This document shows positions 52,161 through 61,122 of a stretch of 64,000 nucleotides of DNA, in pieces. The DNA lies in assembly GCF_003290185.1 (NCBI RefSeq), contig NZ_QNFY01000008.1:124001-188000 (forward strand), written 5' to 3'. The position numbers were made by a program, and so were the translations under genes. Position 1 is the stretch's first letter. Each line of letters begins with the position of its first letter. The notes beneath the pieces were generated by a model that was given only the letters and a program-made list of their open reading frames with translations, was not told the DNA's origin and did no database searches. This DNA is from Chryseobacterium lathyri (GTDB taxonomy: Bacteria > Bacteroidota > Bacteroidia > Flavobacteriales > Weeksellaceae).

Positions 52161-53429
52161 ATGAGTAATCTATTTTTCAGAATTTACCTCATCGTATTTG
52201 CATTCATTACACAATCTGCGTTTGCCCAGCAATATCCCGGAGGATTATCTGACGGAACTCTGAAAGTAAACGAAGGCAGCGTTCCGGTAAAGATTTATTC
52301 CACTACCGAAATAGGTGATCTTAATGCTTTCCCGGAAAAAGCTACAGACAGCAATATCCTGGTTATTCTGAATGAATCCAATTTTGAACCTGCTTACTTT
52401 AATTACAGTGCTACCACTTTAGAAAAGTACAAGAGCTTACATTATCAGCTTTTCGATAAAGATTTTAAACTAATTGACGGTCCTGCCACACAGGACAACA
52501 TCACCAAATTCAAATATGCTGTAAAAACAGCTAAGCCAATTAACGGAACCGACAGTATAGCTTTGGAGACTCCTTTCAAAATATGGGACCCCTCAAAAGG
52601 TATTCAGTTGGGGCCGGTTACCCTTCATTTCTACAGCTTAATGTTCGTTTTTGCCTTTGGCTTTGGATATATTCTAATGTTAAGAATCTTCAAAATCGAC
52701 AATGTTAACCAGAAATATCTGGAACCGCTTTTCACATGGACGCTGATCGGAACTATTTTAGGAGCCAGATTAGGACATGTCATTTTCTATCAGCCGGAAC
52801 TGTTCAAAGAAGATTTCTGGAGCGTATTTTTACCGATAAGCACTAAAAACGGGTTGAAGTTTACAGGATTCTCCGGGCTCGCAAGTCATGGGGCAACAAT
52901 AGCTTTGATCTTCACTACATTATATTATTCATTTAAGATTATCAAGAAAAATCCATTCTGGGTATATGACAGAATTGGAATTGTGGTTGCTTTGGGAGGT
53001 GCATTTGTAAGAATAGGAAATTTTTTCAATTCGGAGATCGTAGGAAAAGCAGTTGATCCCAATTCTCCTCTTGCTATTCTTTTCCCACAGCAAAGCAGTG
53101 AATATGGCCCAACAGTTCCCCGCTATCCGGGCCAGCTTCTTGAAGCTGTAGGATATTTCCTGCTGTTTATATTGTTATGGATATTATACAGAAAGACAAA
53201 CAAAAAATATCAGCAGGGATGGCTATTCGGACTGTTCTTTATTATCCTTTGGGCTGTAAGATTCTTTGTGGAATTCCTGAAGGAGCCTCAGGGAGACGAA
53301 TTCATCCAGATTGGAGGGCTGAATACGGGACAGGTACTTTCCATTCCATTTATGATTGCCGGGGTTGTTATCATGATTATTTCTAAAAAATTCAAAATCA
53401 CTCAGGCAGAAAACGAGAAACCGGAGTAA
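52161..53429 (+). CDS. lgt: Prolipoprotein diacylglyceryl transferase with extra N-terminal domain
   Basis: 422 residues against ~280 for a typical Lgt. Residues 1-22 are a signal peptide (SAFAQ), 23-~145 a beta-rich extracytoplasmic domain of unknown type (VPVKIYSTTEIGDLNAF..., FEPAYFNYSATTLEKYKSLHYQLFD), and the Lgt core starts near 150 (LGPVTLHFYSLMFVFAFGFGYILM). Core marks: GARLGHVIFY, LASHGATIALI and GGAFVRIGNFFNSEIVG (the RxGNFxNxE signature). It adds diacylglycerol to lipobox cysteines of the many lipoproteins encoded here. Confidence 0.93.
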   Translation: MSNLFFRIYLIVFAFITQSAFAQQYPGGLSDGTLKVNEGSVPVKIYSTTEIGDLNAFPEKATDSNILVILNESNFEPAYFNYSATTLEKYKSLHYQLFDKDFKLIDGPATQDNITKFKYAVKTAKPINGTDSIALETPFKIWDPSKGIQLGPVTLHFYSLMFVFAFGFGYILMLRIFKIDNVNQKYLEPLFTWTLIGTILGARLGHVIFYQPELFKEDFWSVFLPISTKNGLKFTGFSGLASHGATIALIFTTLYYSFKIIKKNPFWVYDRIGIVVALGGAFVRIGNFFNSEIVGKAVDPNSPLAILFPQQSSEYGPTVPRYPGQLLEAVGYFLLFILLWILYRKTNKKYQQGWLFGLFFIILWAVRFFVEFLKEPQGDEFIQIGGLNTGQVLSIPFMIAGVVIMIISKKFKITQAENEKPE

Positions 53430-53444
53430 TGATAAAATATGAAG

Positions 53445-53480
53445 GGCAAATTTGCAGATAAGCGAATTTGCCTTTTTTTT
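53445..53480 (+). terminator. Terminator of yidD-lgt
   Basis: GGCAAATT and AATTTGCC pair over 8 bp; eight Ts follow. Confidence 0.8.
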
Positions 53481-53543
53481 AAAATTTTAAGTAACTGATT
53501 TACGCAATTTAGAAGACTCTAAAGTAAAACCGTCCCTAATTTA

Positions 53544-55061
53544 TTATAGTCTAATCCTGTTTACCCTGTTCAATTCCTCGAAAACATCTCCGAATGTATT
53601 GATCACGTCTGTAGGTAACATAGATTCTTTGGAATATTTTTCAGCAGCCAAGTCGGCGGCTCTTCCATGAAGCCAGACTCCTAAAATGCATGCATCTTCC
53701 CCGGAATATCCCTGAGCAAGCAGTGAAGCCAGAATACCGGTAAGAATATCCCCGCTACCACCTTTGGCAAGTCCTGCATTACCGTTGATATTATAGAAAA
53801 CATTTCCTTGGGGAGTAACAACTTGGGTATGATGATCTTTCAATACAATATAAATATTGAGTTCTTTAGCTTTTTCACGGGCAAGTTTCAGTCTTTCAAA
53901 AGAGTTTTGTGTGCTCCCGAATAACCTTTCAAATTCTTTTGGATGTGGCGTTATGAGAGATTTTTGAGGGATCAGCTTCAGGTTTTTATAATCTTTTGAA
54001 ATAACGTTCAGTGCGTCTGCATCTAAAACCAAAGATTCATTATATCCTTTTAAAAATTTCAGCAGGCCTTTTTCCGTCTTTTCATGTGTTCCCAGGCCAG
54101 GCCCGATTGCATAAACGGTATCATTTTCATGTTTGAAATCTTCTATCTGCTCATTCCCGCCTTCAATAAACATGGCTTCAGGACATGAGACCTGCAGAAT
54201 TTCGTATCCGCATTTTGGCGCAAGGGTAAAGGTAAGTCCGGCCCCGGTCTTTAGGGCAGATCTTGTGGCCAGCACTGCAGCGCCTATTTTTCCGTAACTC
54301 CCCCCTACAATTGTTACTTTTCCATAAGTTCCTTTATGGGAAAAATCTTCTCTGGGTTCAAACATTCTATTGATAAGCTTTTCATCAATAACAAGATCTT
54401 CAGCAACTTCTGATTCTGAATATTCCGGATGCAATCCTATATCCAAAATGATTACTTTTCCTGCATACTTACCTGTTTCAGGATGAAGAAAGCTTTTTTT
54501 CCAGCATTGGAAACTTAACGTATAGTCAGCTTTAAATATAACCACATCTTTTTCACAAATACGATCAGTGGGCAGTCCTGAAGGAATATCAACGGAAATC
54601 TTGATACAGTCTTTCTGGTTTAGCATCTCAACTGTCTCCTTGCTCATCCCCTCCAAAGGCCGCGATAATCCTGTACCAAACAAGGCATCAATAATAACAG
54701 TTCTGTCATCGAAGTTATATTGAACAATTTCTTTGAATTCCCTGACGGAGATTCCGGAAAAGTCCCTCAGCCTTTTTAGATTCACCGAAGCATCATCAGA
54801 AAATTTTCCTTTAGGATTTTGTACGAAAACATCTGCATCAAAGCCTTTCATATAGAGTATTCTTGCCAGTGCCAGTCCATCGCCTCCGTTATTGCCATTG
54901 CCACAGAATATGGCCATTTTTTTGTGATTTTTACAGTTTTCAGAGATCCAGCCGGCTAATGCTTCAGCAGCTCTTTCCATAAGCTGTATGGATGAAACAG
55001 GTTCATTCAAAATCGTAAACCGGTCCCATTGACGTATTTGTTCTGCAGTAAAAACTTTCAT
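53544..55061 (-). CDS. nnr: Bifunctional NAD(P)H-hydrate epimerase / ADP-dependent dehydratase
   Basis: 505 residues from the ATG at 55061 (MKVFTAEQIRQWD); 8 more codons upstream look like leader. The N-terminal epimerase domain (NAXE) has FCGNGNNGGDGLALARIL and DALFGTGLSRPLEG; the C-terminal ribokinase-like dehydratase (NAXD) has VYAIGPGLGT, LVLDADALNVI, TPHPKEFERL and NAGLAKGGSGDILTG. It repairs hydrated NAD(P)H in the cytoplasm. Single gene. Confidence 0.95.
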   Translation of the reverse strand: MKVFTAEQIRQWDRFTILNEPVSSIQLMERAAEALAGWISENCKNHKKMAIFCGNGNNGGDGLALARILYMKGFDADVFVQNPKGKFSDDASVNLKRLRDFSGISVREFKEIVQYNFDDRTVIIDALFGTGLSRPLEGMSKETVEMLNQKDCIKISVDIPSGLPTDRICEKDVVIFKADYTLSFQCWKKSFLHPETGKYAGKVIILDIGLHPEYSESEVAEDLVIDEKLINRMFEPREDFSHKGTYGKVTIVGGSYGKIGAAVLATRSALKTGAGLTFTLAPKCGYEILQVSCPEAMFIEGGNEQIEDFKHENDTVYAIGPGLGTHEKTEKGLLKFLKGYNESLVLDADALNVISKDYKNLKLIPQKSLITPHPKEFERLFGSTQNSFERLKLAREKAKELNIYIVLKDHHTQVVTPQGNVFYNINGNAGLAKGGSGDILTGILASLLAQGYSGEDACILGVWLHGRAADLAAEKYSKESMLPTDVINTFGDVFEELNRVNRIRL

Positions 55062-55246
55062 AAGATGGTGCAAAATTTTAACCAAATTACAAAAGATTTC
55101 TTTTACAGTTTACAGTAATTACTACAAAATAAAAATATTAATCAAAATAACGAATTCACTAAAAAAGTCAATTAATCCTAGTCCGTAATTCAATAATTAT
55201 GGCGCAAAAAACTATAAAAAGTACTGTTTTTTACGTTTTTTAATTC

Positions 55247-55254
55247 TATTTTTG
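55247..55254 (+). promoter_or_regulatory. -7 element of mscL
   Basis: TATTTTTG, 29 nt before the ATG. Confidence 0.55.
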
Positions 55255-55283
55255 TGTGTATACTAATTAAAAAAATATAAATT

Positions 55284-55724
55284 ATGGGATTTGTTAAAGA
55301 ATTTAAAGAGTTTGCCATTAAGGGCAATGCTTTTGATCTGGCTGTTGGGGTAATCATTGGAGGGGCATTCGGAAAAATTGTAACGAGTGTTGTGGATGAC
55401 CTTATTATGCCTTTGGTAGGAGCAGTAATAGGTAAGCCGGATTTCAGCAGCTTATACCTTGTGCTTTCTGATCCTAATAATGGTGTAAAGCCAGGTATGG
55501 TATTAGAGAATGCAAAAAAAGTAGACGGAGCGAGTATTTTTGCCTATGGAAATTTCCTGACAGTAGGTATTAATTTCTTACTTCTTGCCCTGGTTGTTTT
55601 CATTATGGTAAGAATGATTAACAAAATGAAAAAGACTGAAGCTGAAGCTCCTGCCGCACCTACTGCAGATCAACAATTACTGACCGAAATCAGAGACCTT
55701 TTAAAAAGCAAAAACAATATATAA
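55284..55724 (+). CDS. mscL: Large-conductance mechanosensitive channel MscL
   Basis: 146 residues. KEFKEFAIKGNAFDLAVGVIIGGAFGKIVTSVVDDLIMPLVGAVIG is the diagnostic N-terminal helix plus TM1; TM2 is FLTVGINFLLLALVVFIMVRMINKM; a charged C-terminal helix ends the chain after an Ala/Pro linker. It opens under membrane tension during osmotic downshock. Slightly longer periplasmic loop than E. coli MscL. Single gene with promoter and terminator. Confidence 0.97.
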   Translation: MGFVKEFKEFAIKGNAFDLAVGVIIGGAFGKIVTSVVDDLIMPLVGAVIGKPDFSSLYLVLSDPNNGVKPGMVLENAKKVDGASIFAYGNFLTVGINFLLLALVVFIMVRMINKMKKTEAEAPAAPTADQQLLTEIRDLLKSKNNI

Positions 55725-55729
55725 AGAAC

Positions 55730-55756
55730 AAAAGCACCTCAAACCGAGGTGCTTTT
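55730..55756. terminator. Bidirectional terminator between mscL and the dehydrogenase
   Basis: AAAAGCACCTC and GAGGTGCTTTT are perfect 11-bp arms around AAACC. Confidence 0.9.
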
Positions 55757-55776
55757 CATTTTATTAGGTTCACATA

Positions 55777-56736
55777 TTACTGAATCTGTAAAATGCTTGA
55801 AATCTGTTCCGCCAGAGAAAGCCCGATCCTGTCCTGAGCTTCCAAAGTAGAAGCACCGGTGTGTGGAGTCAGAGAGATTTTCGAATGGTTCAGTATTTCT
55901 TTAGATGGTGTAGGTTCATTGATGAAAACATCCAACCCTGCAAATTTTACTTTCCCCGAATCCAATGCAGCAATTAAAGCCGATTCGTCAATAACACCGC
56001 CTCTTGAGCAATTTACAATGGCAACACCGTTTTTCATAATATCAAACTCATTTTTTCCGATCATGTATCCCTCTTTCTGAGCCGGTACGTGCAAGGTAAT
56101 GAAGTCTGAATGTTTCAGAACATCCTGAAGCGGTTCAGTTTCTATATCTACATTAATGAACTGGTTGTTGTAGAATTTCACTTTTATGCTTGCTTTTCCT
56201 ACATTGTTATCTGCTGCAATCACTCTCATGCCAAGTCCCAGGGCAATTCTGGCAACCTCCTGTCCTATTCTTCCCATTCCAATGATCCCGATGGTCTTTC
56301 CTCTTAATTCGATACCTGCAGTATATGCTTTTTTAAGACTTGCAAATTCTGTATCTCCTACTAAAGGCATTTTTCTGTTGGAATCCTGAAGGAACCTCGC
56401 TCCGGAAAATAAATGGGCAAAAACAAGCTCAGCAACCGATTCTGAAGAAGCAGAAGGGGTATTGATTACATGAATTCCTTTTTCTCTTGCATAATCCACA
56501 TCGATATTATCCATTCCTACACCGCCTCTACCGATAATCTCAATAGATGGGCATCCGTCAATAATATCTTTTCTTACCTGTGTGGCACTCCTTACCAACA
56601 GGGCACGGATCTTATGCTCATTAATGTAATCCACCAAAAACTCCTGCGGGACTTTTGCAGTGATCACTTCAAAACCTTTCTCAGCCAGAGCATCAATTCC
56701 AGATTGATCCAGACCGTCGTTTGCTAAAACTTTCAT
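55777..56736 (-). CDS. D-2-hydroxyacid dehydrogenase, phosphoglycerate dehydrogenase-like
   Basis: 319 residues, the short SerA form without an ACT domain. LLVRSATQVRKDIIDGCPSIEIIGRGGVGMDNIDVDYAREKGIHVINTP is typical of 3-phosphoglycerate dehydrogenases; the NAD loop is GIIGMGRIGQEVARIA; catalytic Arg is in NCSRGGVIDE and the His in TPHTGAST. It probably opens serine synthesis, but a serC partner is not in the window, so another 2-hydroxyacid cannot be excluded. Confidence 0.88.
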   Translation of the reverse strand: MKVLANDGLDQSGIDALAEKGFEVITAKVPQEFLVDYINEHKIRALLVRSATQVRKDIIDGCPSIEIIGRGGVGMDNIDVDYAREKGIHVINTPSASSESVAELVFAHLFSGARFLQDSNRKMPLVGDTEFASLKKAYTAGIELRGKTIGIIGMGRIGQEVARIALGLGMRVIAADNNVGKASIKVKFYNNQFINVDIETEPLQDVLKHSDFITLHVPAQKEGYMIGKNEFDIMKNGVAIVNCSRGGVIDESALIAALDSGKVKFAGLDVFINEPTPSKEILNHSKISLTPHTGASTLEAQDRIGLSLAEQISSILQIQ

Positions 56737-56760
56737 AAATACAATTGATATTAAAAGTGA

Positions 56761-56823
56761 AGAGATTTAAAAATTAAAGAATTTCAGTGTGTACACTTTT
56801 TATCATTCAATTTTTAAATCTCT
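56761..56823. repeat. Nested inverted repeats between the dehydrogenase and HAD genes
   Basis: AGAGATTTAAAAATT (56761-56775) and AATTTTTAAATCTCT (56809-56823) are perfect 15-bp arms. Inside lies AGTGT-GT-ACACT (56786-56797). It is between two codirectional genes, 13 nt after the HAD stop and 24 nt before the dehydrogenase ATG, so it may be a terminator-like or cruciform element. Confidence 0.65.
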
Positions 56824-56835
56824 GTATATGTTTTC

Positions 56836-57243
56836 TTAATCTTCTTTGAAAACTTCAATGGTAACCTGCTTTTCTACAAGGTCTGTGAATCTGCCTTTGT
56901 ATCTTGTAGCTCTTACCAGATGGTTATCTATCCAGTGGTAATTTCCTCCTCTTGGTTTTCCACAGAGTACACTGTGGTACTTGAAGCCATTCTTATCCAG
57001 CCAGTCGATGGTGATCTGTTTCAGGTTTTCCGTTCTTGAAGTGAAAAAACAAATCTGATGTCCCTCGTCATACCATTTGTTGATGGTTTCAAGTGCATCA
57101 GGATAAGGTTCGCAGGTAACCATTCTTTCAGGTTCTTCATTCGGGACATCATCTGTAATGGTACCGTCGATATCTATTAAGTAATTTTTTACCCCGTCCT
57201 TCAAAATAGGACTTATATGCTCTTTATATTCTAACTCCATCAT
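56836..57243 (-). CDS. Small HAD-superfamily phosphatase-like protein
   Basis: 135 residues. Motif I YLIDIDGTITDD near 21-32 (nucleophile Asp in DIDGT), motif II CFFTSRTE near 59-66 (Ser/Thr), and a Lys in GKPRGGNYHWIDNH near 94-107 followed by acidic residues are consistent with a minimal HAD without a cap. Similar Flavobacteriia proteins are often named phosphoheptose isomerase without evidence, which this sequence does not support. Substrate unknown. Confidence 0.75.
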   Translation of the reverse strand: MMELEYKEHISPILKDGVKNYLIDIDGTITDDVPNEEPERMVTCEPYPDALETINKWYDEGHQICFFTSRTENLKQITIDWLDKNGFKYHSVLCGKPRGGNYHWIDNHLVRATRYKGRFTDLVEKQVTIEVFKED

Positions 57244-57257
57244 TAAAATTTGAAATG

Positions 57258-57265
57258 CAAAGTTA
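57258..57265 (-). promoter_or_regulatory. -7 element of the HAD gene
   Basis: TAACTTTG on the minus strand, 14 nt before the ATG. Confidence 0.6.
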
Positions 57266-57431
57266 CGGCTTTTACCTCGAAGCTCAATATCAAATTTGGT
57301 ATATATTGAAAATACACTGTAAAAAATGTTATTTAATGAATAAAATTAACAATACTTTGTCATTAATCTAGCTATAGTTAATTTTATTCTGTTTTTAATG
57401 TTAAGATAACCTGAAATAAAAAATGACATGC

Positions 57432-57848
57432 TTAAAACTTATCTCCCAGACTAATCCGCAAACGGTTCAAAGCGTTCATTAAGGAAATGCTGGAAGTGAG
57501 TTCTACAATCTCTTTTTCTGAGAACTCTTTTTTTAATTCTTCAAGTAAGACCTCCATGTCTTCGGTCAGGCCTGTCACAGCATCCGCCCATCTTAGTACC
57601 AAAACCTGCTTCGGACTAAATGAAACAGAGTGTTTGTACCCCGGTATTTTATCTATTAAAGATAATTCCATTCCCATTTCTCTTAATTCATTAGCATGAA
57701 AACTGCAGCAATAGGAACATCCGTTCAACTGGGATATTCTTAATTCAGCCAAGGCAATGAGTGTATTGTCCATTTCTGAAGTTCTAATGCTTGAGTGAGC
57801 CTGATACAGATAGCCTACCGTTTTTTTTGAAATCTCTTTATAATCCAT
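57432..57848 (-). CDS. Carboxymuconolactone decarboxylase / AhpD-family protein
   Basis: 138 residues from the ATG at 57848; a longer frame to 57962 would include the promoter at 57861 and a spurious hydrophobic stretch. AhpD-like core: ALAELRISQLNGCSYCCSFHANELREMG with the redox C-x-x-C-x-x-x-H motif. It is likely a small thiol peroxidase partner or disulfide reductase. Divergent from an AraC-type regulator gene, which is the usual layout for such pairs. Confidence 0.88.
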   Translation of the reverse strand: MDYKEISKKTVGYLYQAHSSIRTSEMDNTLIALAELRISQLNGCSYCCSFHANELREMGMELSLIDKIPGYKHSVSFSPKQVLVLRWADAVTGLTEDMEVLLEELKKEFSEKEIVELTSSISLMNALNRLRISLGDKF

Positions 57849-57860
57849 TTCTTTTTTTGA

Positions 57861-57868
57861 CAAAGTTA
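57861..57868 (-). promoter_or_regulatory. -7 element of the AhpD-family gene
   Basis: TAACTTTG on the minus strand, 12 nt before the ATG at 57848; it supports the short start. Confidence 0.6.
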
Positions 57869-57929
57869 GAAGTAACAGCTGCTTCTGAAAGAGTATAAAA
57901 ATTGGATAAATAAGTAAAAATAAAAGATC

Positions 57930-57937
57930 TAATTTTG
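57930..57937 (+). promoter_or_regulatory. -7 element of the second AraC gene
   Basis: TAATTTTG on the plus strand, 23 nt before the ATG at 57961. It lies about 60 nt from the divergent TAACTTTG, so one regulator could cover both. Confidence 0.5.
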
Positions 57938-57960
57938 CCGTATCAAGCCTGGCAGAAAGC

Positions 57961-58806
57961 ATGGACCATATTCAAGAACTTATTGAAATCGAAACAGCCG
58001 AACTTACTGAATGGAAAGACAGATTCCGCAAAAACAGTTTTTTCGAACTGGTATTTATCCTGGAGGGGAAAGGAACTCAAAGTATAGAATACCAAACTAA
58101 AGCCTATGAAAAAAATGATTTTTTCCTTTTGCCCCACTCTAAATGCCATGCTTACAAAATTTCGGAGCCTACTACTTTTTTCTTTATCCGGTTTACGGAA
58201 CATTATTTCAAAAACCTTAAAAACACCTCTATAGATTATTTACAATGGTACAGTAAGCTTAATTATATTATTGGATTTTATGATTTCAATACGGGTCTCT
58301 ATTTCAATGACGAAAAAGACAAACGCCAGGTAAAGAGGTTATTTGAAATCATACAGCTCGAAAAAGAACAGAGATCGGAGTATTCGGAAACCTTAATTGC
58401 CAATACATTAGTATCCATATTAACCATAATAAGTTCAAAATTAACGGTATCCCATCATGTATACAAAAAAAGTGATGATAAATTTGCAGACATCATTCAG
58501 CATATCAATCAGAATATTATTGATGAAAAAAAATTATCGGTTGTCTATCTTTCAGAGAAGTTTAACATTTCTAAAAAGTATTTCAGCGAATATTTTAAAA
58601 GAAATGCCCATGAACCATTAAAGGAATATATTCAGAAAACAAAGCTTCAGATAGCGGTCAACAGAATACAATATACGGAGGCACCTTTCCAGGAAATTGC
58701 ATGGAGCCTTGGGTTTACGGACAGCAGTCATTTAAACAAATCTCTGAAAAAACATTTTGGGGTTACTTCATCTGTTTTAAGAAAAGAAAAAAATTTAATA
58801 AGATAA
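57961..58806 (+). CDS. AraC-family transcriptional regulator
   Basis: 281 residues. The N-terminal half is cupin-like (FFELVFILEGKGTQSIEYQTKAYEKNDFFLLPHSKCHAYKI). The C-terminal ~100 residues hold the two AraC helix-turn-helix units: SVVYLSEKFNISKKYFSEYFKRNAHEPLKEYIQ and EAPFQEIAWSLGFTDSSHLNKSLKKHFGVTSSVLRKE. It is divergent from the AhpD-family gene and probably its regulator; the ligand is unknown. Confidence 0.9.
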   Translation: MDHIQELIEIETAELTEWKDRFRKNSFFELVFILEGKGTQSIEYQTKAYEKNDFFLLPHSKCHAYKISEPTTFFFIRFTEHYFKNLKNTSIDYLQWYSKLNYIIGFYDFNTGLYFNDEKDKRQVKRLFEIIQLEKEQRSEYSETLIANTLVSILTIISSKLTVSHHVYKKSDDKFADIIQHINQNIIDEKKLSVVYLSEKFNISKKYFSEYFKRNAHEPLKEYIQKTKLQIAVNRIQYTEAPFQEIAWSLGFTDSSHLNKSLKKHFGVTSSVLRKEKNLIR

Positions 58807-58981
58807 GAAAGCCAGCGACAATTATTGAAATCTGAGAAAACAACTTCCTCCCGCTCTCTCTTTCAGAGCAATTCTTCATTATTTTTAGACCGAAATCAGG
58901 TTGTGGATATTCTCACCTTTGCTCCTCGCCGCATATCATATGATGTTTCTCCAAAAATTTTCAAAATACATTTATTAGGCT

Positions 58982-58989
58982 TACATTTG
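58982..58989 (+). promoter_or_regulatory. -7 element of idi
   Basis: TACATTTG ends 5 nt before the idi ATG, so the transcript is probably leaderless. Confidence 0.55.
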
Positions 58990-58994
58990 TAGAA

Positions 58995-59504
58995 ATGGAA
59001 GAATTTGTAGTTTTAGTAAATCCCGAAGATGAAGTTCTGGGCCTTATGGAAAAGCAGCAGGCTCACATCAACGGTCTTCTGCACCGTGCATTTTCTGTGT
59101 TTTTGTTCAACAGCAAAGGCGAAATGCTCCTTCAAAAAAGGGCACCGGGAAAATACCATTCTCCCAAACAGTGGACTAATGCAGTATGCTCTCATCCAAG
59201 AGAAAATGAAACCTATCTTGAAGCTGCCAAACGCAGATTAAAAGAAGAACTCGGAATCGAAACGGAGCTTTCGGAAAAATTCAATTTTATCTATAAAGCA
59301 GATGTAGGAGGCGGACTTTGGGAACATGAACTAGACCATGTATTTGTAGGAAATTATGAAGCTGATTTCAATTTAAATCAGGACGAAGTGGAAGCAGTAA
59401 GATTTATTTCCATGGAAAACCTTGATAAAGAAATAATGAAAGCTCCTGAAAATTTCACAGAATGGTTCAAAATCATCCTTGAAGAATATAAACACCATTT
59501 TTAA
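58995..59504 (+). CDS. idi: Isopentenyl-diphosphate delta-isomerase, type 1
   Basis: 169 residues. Nudix-like fold with HRAFSVFLFNSKGEMLLQKRAPGKYHSPKQWTNAVCSHPREN (active-site Cys in NAVCSHP) and AAKRRLKEELGIE; the catalytic Glu pair is in WEHELDHVF. It interconverts IPP and DMAPP for isoprenoid, hence menaquinone and carotenoid, synthesis. It is 3 nt from the next gene, so it heads a unit with 59508 and gcvT. Confidence 0.97.
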   Translation: MEEFVVLVNPEDEVLGLMEKQQAHINGLLHRAFSVFLFNSKGEMLLQKRAPGKYHSPKQWTNAVCSHPRENETYLEAAKRRLKEELGIETELSEKFNFIYKADVGGGLWEHELDHVFVGNYEADFNLNQDEVEAVRFISMENLDKEIMKAPENFTEWFKIILEEYKHHF

Positions 59505-59507
59505 CTG

Positions 59508-59978
59508 ATGAAAAAAATAGCACTCGTATCCGCTTTTTTATCGGCAAGTCTGTTTTTTGCCCAAAAAGCAAAAGTGTATGACAGTCCCGGCTATACGATT
59601 AATGTTCCTGAAGGCTGGAAATCTATCAATGACAACGATATTGTCAATATTTTCCCTGACAATGAGATCGGAGCCATTACCATTTCAGAATACCACGACC
59701 TGAATCTTCCGAAAGCAGAAATGAAAAAATTCATCCTGGCTCTTTATAAATCTGAAGATCCGGAAAGCAAAATAAAGGAAAACAAAGGCAGAAAAGGATA
59801 CACAGAATATTCTTACGAGTATTTTGACGAAAAAGACAAACTTTTCTGGATCACCAGGGCTTTCCAGAAGGAAAAAAATCTGTACCTGGTTTCCATCAAC
59901 TGTGGCCAGAAATTCTGGAACGGAAATTATATGAACCTTTTTAACGAAACTTTCAACAGCTTTAAAATAAAGAAATAA
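59508..59978 (+). CDS. Small secreted protein, PsbP-like pattern
   Basis: 156 residues with a signal peptide (to about 18, LFFAQ). The start of the mature chain, KVYDSPGYTINVPEGWKSINDNDIVNIFPDNEIGAITISEY, follows the pattern of PsbP/DUF1795-type domains (a Y-x-I-x-x-P-x-G-W opening). LYLVSINCGQKFW near the end. No function known. Placed between idi (3 nt) and gcvT (9 nt), so co-transcribed. Confidence 0.72.
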   Translation: MKKIALVSAFLSASLFFAQKAKVYDSPGYTINVPEGWKSINDNDIVNIFPDNEIGAITISEYHDLNLPKAEMKKFILALYKSEDPESKIKENKGRKGYTEYSYEYFDEKDKLFWITRAFQKEKNLYLVSINCGQKFWNGNYMNLFNETFNSFKIKK

Positions 59979-59987
59979 AAATTAAAC

Positions 59988-61064
59988 ATGAAGAAAACAG
60001 CCTTATACGATAAACACGTTTCTTTGGGCGCTAAAATCGTACCTTTTGCAGGTTTTGAAATGCCTGTACAATATTCTGGTGTAACGGAAGAACATTTTGC
60101 CGTAAGAGAAAAAGCAGGATTGTTTGACGTTTCACACATGGGACAGTTTTTTATTGAGGGACCTGGATCTAAAGACCTTTTACAGTTTGTTACGACAAAC
60201 AATGTAAATGCCCTGGAAAACGGAAAAGCTCAATATTCTTGCCTTCCTAATGAAAATGGAGGAATCGTGGACGATCTTATTGTTTACAAAATGGAAGACG
60301 ACAAATATTTTGTGGTGGTAAATGCGTCGAATATTGAGAAGGACTGGAATCATATATCAAAATACAACACTTTTGGGGCTAAAATGACTAATGCATCTGA
60401 TGAGATGTCATTATTAGCTGTTCAGGGTCCTAGAGCTACGGAAATCTTACAGAAGCTTACAGAAACCAATCTTTCTGAGATCCCTTACTACAGCTTTACA
60501 GTAGGAAGCGTTGACGGAGTAAGCAATGTGATCATTTCAAACACGGGATATACAGGAAGCGGAGGTTTTGAGATCTACTTCAACAATGAAAATGCTGAAC
60601 AGCTTTGGGATGCGATCATCAATGCAGGTGAAGCGGAAGGTATTATTCCTGCCGGACTTGCTGCAAGAGATACTTTAAGACTGGAAAAAGGGTTCTGCCT
60701 TTACGGAAATGATATTGATGATACTACTTCTCCTATTGAAGCAGGATTAGGATGGATCACAAAATTCGATAAGGATTTTGTTTCTAAAGATACATTTGCA
60801 AAACAAAAGGAAGAAGGTGTTACAAGGAAATTAGTAGGTTTTGAGCTTCAGGATAAAGGGGTTCCAAGACATGATTACCCTGTAGTAGATGCTGAAGGAA
60901 ACGTGATTGGAAAAGTAACATCAGGAACACAGTCACCAATGAAAAAAATCGGTCTGGGTCTGGCTTATGTAGACAAGCCTCACTTCAAACTGGGTTCTGA
61001 GATCTTTATCCAGGTAAGAAATAAGAACATTCCTGCAAAAGTAGTGAAAGCTCCTTTTGTATAA
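59988..61064 (+). CDS. gcvT: Glycine cleavage system aminomethyltransferase (T protein)
   Basis: 358 residues, the usual size. [52 protein letters not shown] is the classic opening; the folate-site Asp/Asn region is [15 protein letters not shown], then [14 protein letters not shown] and [22 protein letters not shown]. It moves the methylene group from the H-protein-bound aminomethyl to THF. gcvH and gcvP are not in the window. Terminator 19 nt downstream. Confidence 0.97.
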   Translation: MKKTALYDKHVSLGAKIVPFAGFEMPVQYSGVTEEHFAVREKAGLFDVSHMGQFFIEGPGSKDLLQFVTTNNVNALENGKAQYSCLPNENGGIVDDLIVYKMEDDKYFVVVNASNIEKDWNHISKYNTFGAKMTNASDEMSLLAVQGPRATEILQKLTETNLSEIPYYSFTVGSVDGVSNVIISNTGYTGSGGFEIYFNNENAEQLWDAIINAGEAEGIIPAGLAARDTLRLEKGFCLYGNDIDDTTSPIEAGLGWITKFDKDFVSKDTFAKQKEEGVTRKLVGFELQDKGVPRHDYPVVDAEGNVIGKVTSGTQSPMKKIGLGLAYVDKPHFKLGSEIFIQVRNKNIPAKVVKAPFV

Positions 61065-61082
61065 TTGTTCGAAAAAACATAT

Positions 61083-61118
61083 AAAAAGAGGCTGTAAGTG
61101 AATTACAGCCTCTTTTTT
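61083..61118. terminator. Bidirectional terminator between gcvT and the Cys-rich peptide
   Basis: AGAGGCTGTAA and TTACAGCCTCT are perfect 11-bp arms around GTGAA with A and T runs outside. Confidence 0.9.
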
Positions 61119-61122
61119 GTAC

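Noticed and set aside
56836-57243. Phosphoheptose isomerase
   Set aside because: The sequence has HAD motifs (DIDGT, FTSR) and no SIS domain.
57849-57962. N-terminal hydrophobic extension of the AhpD-family protein
   Set aside because: The promoter TAACTTTG lies inside it, so it would not be transcribed.
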